DNA of 38,331 nucleotides, from contig JAOQAP010000218.1 of NCBI GenBank assembly GCA_025963465.1, positions 1 to 38,331 on the forward strand, written 5' to 3'. Positions 34,568-38,331 of the stretch are shown here, in pieces; positions within the stretch are counted from its first letter, which is position 1; each line of letters begins with the position of its first letter. Both the position numbers and the translations under genes were made by a program. The notes below the pieces were generated by a model that made no database searches, was not told the DNA's origin, and saw only the letters and a program-made list of their open reading frames with translations. This DNA comes from Flavipsychrobacter sp. GTDB taxonomy: Bacteria; Bacteroidota; Bacteroidia; Chitinophagales; Chitinophagaceae.

Positions 34568-36565
34568 ATGAAAAAACTACTCGCATATATTTTCCTGTTC
34601 TCTGCTGCGGCAGGTACAGTATCGGCACAAAAGAAACTGTCACGTAAGGCCGTTTACTCTGAATGGGAAGCAACACCAGCACTGCACCCCGTGCCCGGTG
34701 AATACAAAAATGAACCTGCATTCTATGTGATCAACAATGTAGAAATGGACTATCGCTACGAAGGGCGCAGCATGAACCTGTACTACACCCTGCATCGCAT
34801 TATAAAGGTGCTGGACAATAAAGGCATTGAATCTTACAATAAGGTCATCATCCCGGTAAGCCGCAATACACGTGTGCCGCTCATACGGGCACGTACCATT
34901 CTGCCAAACGGCAAGGTATACGAAGTGGCTAAGGAAATGATGAAAGTGACCAAGGATGAAAGCGGCCGCAACACCGTGGTAATAGCCATGGAAGGTGTAG
35001 AACGCAACGCAGAAATAGAACTATTGGTAAAACAGATACGCCCCGGATCTATGTTTGGCGATATAGACTTCCAGTATAATGTACCCGTGCAGAATACCGT
35101 ATTCGAATTGTCGAGCCCTGCAGACATACCATTTGAAGAAAAAGGATACAATGGCTTTCCTGATGCAGAGAGTGTAATAGAGAATAACAGGCAGCACATT
35201 ACCATTACTAAGGAGAATATACCTGCAATGCGCCCCGAGCCACACGGCTATTCCAACCTGTATAGCATGCGCGCAGAATACCGTGTGAAGAATTTTATAG
35301 ACAAGAATGAAAATGACAACAAACAGATATACACCTGGGACGACCTGGGCAAAACGCTGTACAACAACCACTGCAAAATAACAGAGAAAGAAAGAACGGC
35401 GGTGAACAAATACCTTACTTCACTTGGCGTAGCCGGAAGAGGTGATGAAGGTGATAACATCAGGAAAATAGAAGACGGCATAAAAAACAATATAGTACTA
35501 TATGCATACCTGGAAGGTGATAAAACAGATGACCTGGACAGTATCATCAGCAAAAGGTCGGCTACGGAGAATGGTTATATAAAGCTGTTTGCAGCATGTC
35601 TTACACAGGCCGGTGTAAAGAACGAGCTGGGCATTACCACCGACCGCACTGAACACGTATTCGACAGCAAGTTTGTGAACTGGGGCAATATGGAGCATTA
35701 TGTATTCTACTTCCCTAACCTTAAAAGGTTCCTTGCGCCGGCAAGCATTTACACGCGCTACCCTTTTGTGCCTGACGAGTTGCTGACCACCAAGGGTGTG
35801 TTCTGCACTATACCGCCGGATGGATTCGTAACAGGTGGGCTGTGTGAAATAAAGACCATAAGCCCGTTGCCTGCCAGCGAAAGCCGCAGGAACATTACCG
35901 CCAAAGTGAATTTCTCCAATGATATGAATGCTGCGGTAGATGCTACCTATAGCTATTCCGGCTACCCTGCCGCAGAACTGCGTGAAGAGCTGGCCTTGCT
36001 GCCTAAAGAGAAAACGAAGGACTGGATAAAGAAACTCGTACAGTCGGAAAAAGCAGAGGACATCAATAAGTATACCATATCAAACGAAGGTTTTGAGCAC
36101 CTTTACAGTAATAAACCGCTGGAAATAAATGCATCGATGAATACTCCTCAATTGGTGGAACATGCAGGTTCTAAATACCTGTTCAAACTGGGAGATGTGA
36201 TAGGCGACCAGGGAGAGCTGTACAGCGAGAAAGAACGTGTGATGCCGGTAGATCTTTCGTATCCTTATTCGCTCAACAGGACGATCACCATAAAGATACC
36301 CAAGGGGTATAAAGTACTGAACCCTGAGTCGATCCGCATTAATGCAGACTATACAGACAAGAACGTGAAACCTGTTATCGGCTTCAAATCGGACTATGTG
36401 CTGAAGACAGATAAGGTAAATGGCGATGCACTGATCATTACGGTAAGTGAGTTCTACTCACAGATACACTTCTCCACGCAAGAGTACCAGCAATACCGCA
36501 AGGTATTCAACGCAGCAGCCGACTTTAACAAGGTTACGCTGATCATGGACAAGAAGAAAGCATAA
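34568..36565 (+). CDS. Secreted DUF3857-type protein with degenerate transglutaminase domain
   Basis: The 665-residue protein has a signal peptide (LLAYIFLFSAAAGTVSA-Q) and the same overall plan as its upstream neighbour. Where the neighbour has YGDCKDMSSILEAMC, this one has TENGYIKLFAACL, so the catalytic Cys is replaced by Gly. The His is kept in MEHYVFYF, but the Asp position reads FLAPAS. It is therefore probably not an active transglutaminase or protease and may serve as a binding or regulatory partner of the first protein. The two genes are six bases apart. A terminator follows at 36586. Confidence 0.82.
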   Translation: MKKLLAYIFLFSAAAGTVSAQKKLSRKAVYSEWEATPALHPVPGEYKNEPAFYVINNVEMDYRYEGRSMNLYYTLHRIIKVLDNKGIESYNKVIIPVSRNTRVPLIRARTILPNGKVYEVAKEMMKVTKDESGRNTVVIAMEGVERNAEIELLVKQIRPGSMFGDIDFQYNVPVQNTVFELSSPADIPFEEKGYNGFPDAESVIENNRQHITITKENIPAMRPEPHGYSNLYSMRAEYRVKNFIDKNENDNKQIYTWDDLGKTLYNNHCKITEKERTAVNKYLTSLGVAGRGDEGDNIRKIEDGIKNNIVLYAYLEGDKTDDLDSIISKRSATENGYIKLFAACLTQAGVKNELGITTDRTEHVFDSKFVNWGNMEHYVFYFPNLKRFLAPASIYTRYPFVPDELLTTKGVFCTIPPDGFVTGGLCEIKTISPLPASESRRNITAKVNFSNDMNAAVDATYSYSGYPAAELREELALLPKEKTKDWIKKLVQSEKAEDINKYTISNEGFEHLYSNKPLEINASMNTPQLVEHAGSKYLFKLGDVIGDQGELYSEKERVMPVDLSYPYSLNRTITIKIPKGYKVLNPESIRINADYTDKNVKPVIGFKSDYVLKTDKVNGDALIITVSEFYSQIHFSTQEYQQYRKVFNAAADFNKVTLIMDKKKA

Positions 36566-36585
36566 ACAGAAATCATAGGAATAAC

Positions 36586-36612
36586 AAAGCCCCGCAATAT
36601 GCGGGGCTTTTT
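36586..36612. terminator. Bidirectional hairpin terminator
   Basis: AAAGCCCCGCA and TGCGGGGCTTT form a perfect 11-bp stem over a 3-base loop with T's beyond it. It lies between the converging DUF3857-type gene and the AIM24-family gene. Confidence 0.9.
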
Positions 36613-36639
36613 CTTGTAGTATACTTATCGTTAGTACGA

Positions 36640-37434
36640 TTAAAAGCTATTGTCGCCGTCTATCAGTTTGCCCAGGCCGCCGAGGATGCTGCCTTCTTCC
36701 TTGCCACCCCTTCTTCCGGCATAGCTGAGTATGCGCCCTGCCAGCCTGCTTATAGGCAGCGTCTGTATCCATACCGTGCCGGGGCCTCTCAATGTCGCGT
36801 AGAATACGCCCTCACCGCCAAACAAAGTATTCTTGATGCCACCTACGTACTGTATGTCGTAATACACGCTGTTAGTGAATGCCACTATGCAGCCGGTATC
36901 TATTTTCAACAGTTCATTCATGGCCAGGTTGCGTTGTGTTACATGGCCACCGGCATGCACGAATGCCATACCATCACCTTCGAGCTTTTCCATGATGAAA
37001 CCCTCACCGCCAAACAAGCCGGTGCCCAGTTTCTTCTGAAACTCTATACCTATGGATACTCCTTTGGCAGCGCACAGGAACGCATCTTTCTGGCAGATGA
37101 CCCTGTTGCCCAGCTGCTGCAGGTCAAGCGGTATTATCTTGCCGGGGAAAGGCGCTGCGAATGATACTCTTTTCTTGCCCTGTCCCACATTGGTATAGGC
37201 GGTCACAAACAGGTTCTCACCCACCAGCAGCCTTTTACCTGCTGAGAATAGTTTATTCATGAGGCCGCCCTGTTGCTGGCTGCCATCTCCAAAGATGGTC
37301 TCCATCTGTATACCATCCTCCATCATCATAAAGCTACCCGGCTCAGCAATGGCGGTTTCCATAGGATCCAGCTCTACTTCCACATACTGCATTTCTTCAC
37401 CGTGTATGATATAGTCTATTTCATGATTCTGCAT
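36640..37434 (-). CDS. AIM24/TIGR00266-family protein
   Basis: The 264-residue protein matches the AIM24 family (TIGR00266): an opening HGEEMQYVEVELDPMETAIAEPGSFMMMEDGIQMET, a middle CAAKGVSIGIEFQKKLGTGLFGGEGFIMEKLEGDGMAFVHAGG, and GRGG-like repeats toward the end. These proteins form trimers with a double beta-prism fold. The bacterial function is unknown, and the mitochondrial relative affects inner-membrane organisation. No signal peptide is visible, so it is likely cytoplasmic. A -7 element TACGTTTG at 37449-37456 lies 14 bases before the ATG. Confidence 0.9.
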   Translation of the reverse strand: MQNHEIDYIIHGEEMQYVEVELDPMETAIAEPGSFMMMEDGIQMETIFGDGSQQQGGLMNKLFSAGKRLLVGENLFVTAYTNVGQGKKRVSFAAPFPGKIIPLDLQQLGNRVICQKDAFLCAAKGVSIGIEFQKKLGTGLFGGEGFIMEKLEGDGMAFVHAGGHVTQRNLAMNELLKIDTGCIVAFTNSVYYDIQYVGGIKNTLFGGEGVFYATLRGPGTVWIQTLPISRLAGRILSYAGRRGGKEEGSILGGLGKLIDGDNSF

Positions 37435-37448
37435 GGTCGTTTTTTTCT

Positions 37449-37456
37449 CAAACGTA
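37449..37456 (-). promoter_or_regulatory. -7 element of the AIM24-family gene
   Basis: TACGTTTG on the minus strand fits TAnnTTTG exactly. No -33 TTG is at the expected spacing. Confidence 0.45.
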
Positions 37457-37545
37457 CGGCAAAAACAAATTACCCGATATGACTAAAAGGTATTTGGCCA
37501 GATAGCGGCGATGAATTGCCGAAAATAGTCGGTGAATGGCTACCG

Positions 37546-38331
37546 CTAAAAGACCTTCACGGTAATTCCCGGGAATATCTGTTTAAAATTGTTGGTGAAG
37601 ATAATCTCCGGGGAGATCGTAAACCTGGACACTACCTCAAGGTCTGTAAATAACTTGAACGTGTTATTCCTGAAATATCCACCTTTGTTAACCACCAGGT
37701 AACTGATGCCGGTGGAAGCTTTTTTACCCAGCCATCTTCCGGCATTAGACTCATACACACTTCCTATGTCCAGGTTCAGGAACCAGTTATCATTCATCAG
37801 GTAGTTACCTTGCGCATCCCTGTCAAACAAGAAGTAGGGAGTAACGGATACTTTGAAATAGTCGTAGTTCTTATGGTTCCACTTAGTGTATTTGCTGAAT
37901 TGCATAGACAGCTCACCCAGTGGCGCTACTGTATTCCTGATCAGGCCTGCACCAATATTTACACCCATCGTGAATGTGTTTCTTTTGTTGGGCGTAGGGA
38001 ATACATCGTATTCATCACTGATCAGCCTGTTAAACTGCTGCATCCTGTTCTTTCCATTGTAGTATGGATTATATACTATGGAATGTGGGAATCCATAAGG
38101 TTCCTTACTCCACTTTTTTGCCATAGGTGCTCCCTCCAGGGTATCTACTATTCCTTTTAGCTGCTTCTCCGCTATCACTTTGTCTATATCGTAGTAATTA
38201 CTCAGTATGAATGTTGCCTGAACTGTATACGGTATCATACATGGCGCGTCTTTTCGCCTGCTCAGCCCCGGTCTTGATTTTTGCATAATGATCCTTATTG
38301 TATCCTGATCAAATTTCAACTTCGATATATC
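37546..38331 (-). CDS. Outer-membrane beta-barrel protein, 5' end cut by window edge
   Basis: At least 261 codons are open to the right edge. The first start-like codon inside the window is a TTG at 38319, but the frame continues in (DISKLKFDQD), so the true start is probably outside. The C-terminal ~170 residues have barrel-like strands (TFTMGVNIGAGLIRN, FKVSVTPYFLF, NWFLNLDIGSVYE, FKLFTDLEVVSRFTISPEIIF) and end in ITVKVF with terminal Phe. The N-terminal visible part (YTVQATFILSNYYDIDKV) is not recognised. It is probably a surface protein with a periplasmic N-terminal portion. Confidence 0.7.
   Translation of the reverse strand, partial: DISKLKFDQDTIRIIMQKSRPGLSRRKDAPCMIPYTVQATFILSNYYDIDKVIAEKQLKGIVDTLEGAPMAKKWSKEPYGFPHSIVYNPYYNGKNRMQQFNRLISDEYDVFPTPNKRNTFTMGVNIGAGLIRNTVAPLGELSMQFSKYTKWNHKNYDYFKVSVTPYFLFDRDAQGNYLMNDNWFLNLDIGSVYESNAGRWLGKKASTGISYLVVNKGGYFRNNTFKLFTDLEVVSRFTISPEIIFTNNFKQIFPGITVKVF

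Overview
The window looks like chromosomal DNA of a member of the Bacteroidota, most likely of the Chitinophagaceae or a close relative (family placement is inference). The signs are a SusC/SusD outer-membrane pair, a DUF5606 gene, a split transketolase, the order L13-S9-S2-EF-Ts, a very large Ig-like repeat protein, and many Bacteroidota-type -7 promoter elements (TAnnTTTG) just upstream of genes.

Left third (1-9572, minus strand): a giant secreted adhesin-like gene. Its start at 9572 encodes a signal peptide, an N-terminal domain, Ig-like domains and a glycine-rich ALK-type domain. About 31 near-identical BIG_2-type units of 71-74 codons then run off the left edge. I checked every in-frame codon from 6812 to the edge: the frame is open throughout, and the only stop is one TGA at 6813-6815 that splits it.

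Middle (9784-20650): mostly housekeeping genes. These are ruvB, a small basic lipoprotein, a DUF5606 protein with a Lys/Ala-rich tail, dcd, an LEA-type lipoprotein, an unlisted 50-residue antitoxin-like ORF, the C-terminal half of a split transketolase, an SUI1/YciH factor, a lipoprotein, a 3-oxoacid CoA-transferase pair (scoA/scoB) followed by an ArsC-family gene, a long secreted protein with a charged tail, and a MoxR/Mg-chelatase-type AAA+ ATPase. A small palindromic intergenic element sits between scoA and scoB and supplies the scoA stop codon.

Surface-protein block (20797-28166): two outer-membrane beta-barrels flank a three-gene operon of SusC, SusD-like_2 and a lipoprotein on the minus strand. 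No glycan hydrolase or sigma/anti-sigma pair is present, so the substrate is unknown. Upstream lies a gene-poor stretch of about 780 bp that holds a GC-rich hairpin and four spaced copies of a short hairpin repeat.

Right third (29461-38331): a ribosomal operon (rplM, rpsI, rpsB, tsf) with a clear promoter and a candidate structured leader. Its S2 protein has an unusual RGG-type tail. After it come two tandem DUF3857/transglutaminase-like proteins, the first with an intact catalytic triad and the second lacking it, then an AIM24-family protein and a partial outer-membrane protein cut by the right edge. Strong hairpin terminators separate most units. I saw no CRISPR array, phage, tRNA or rRNA.
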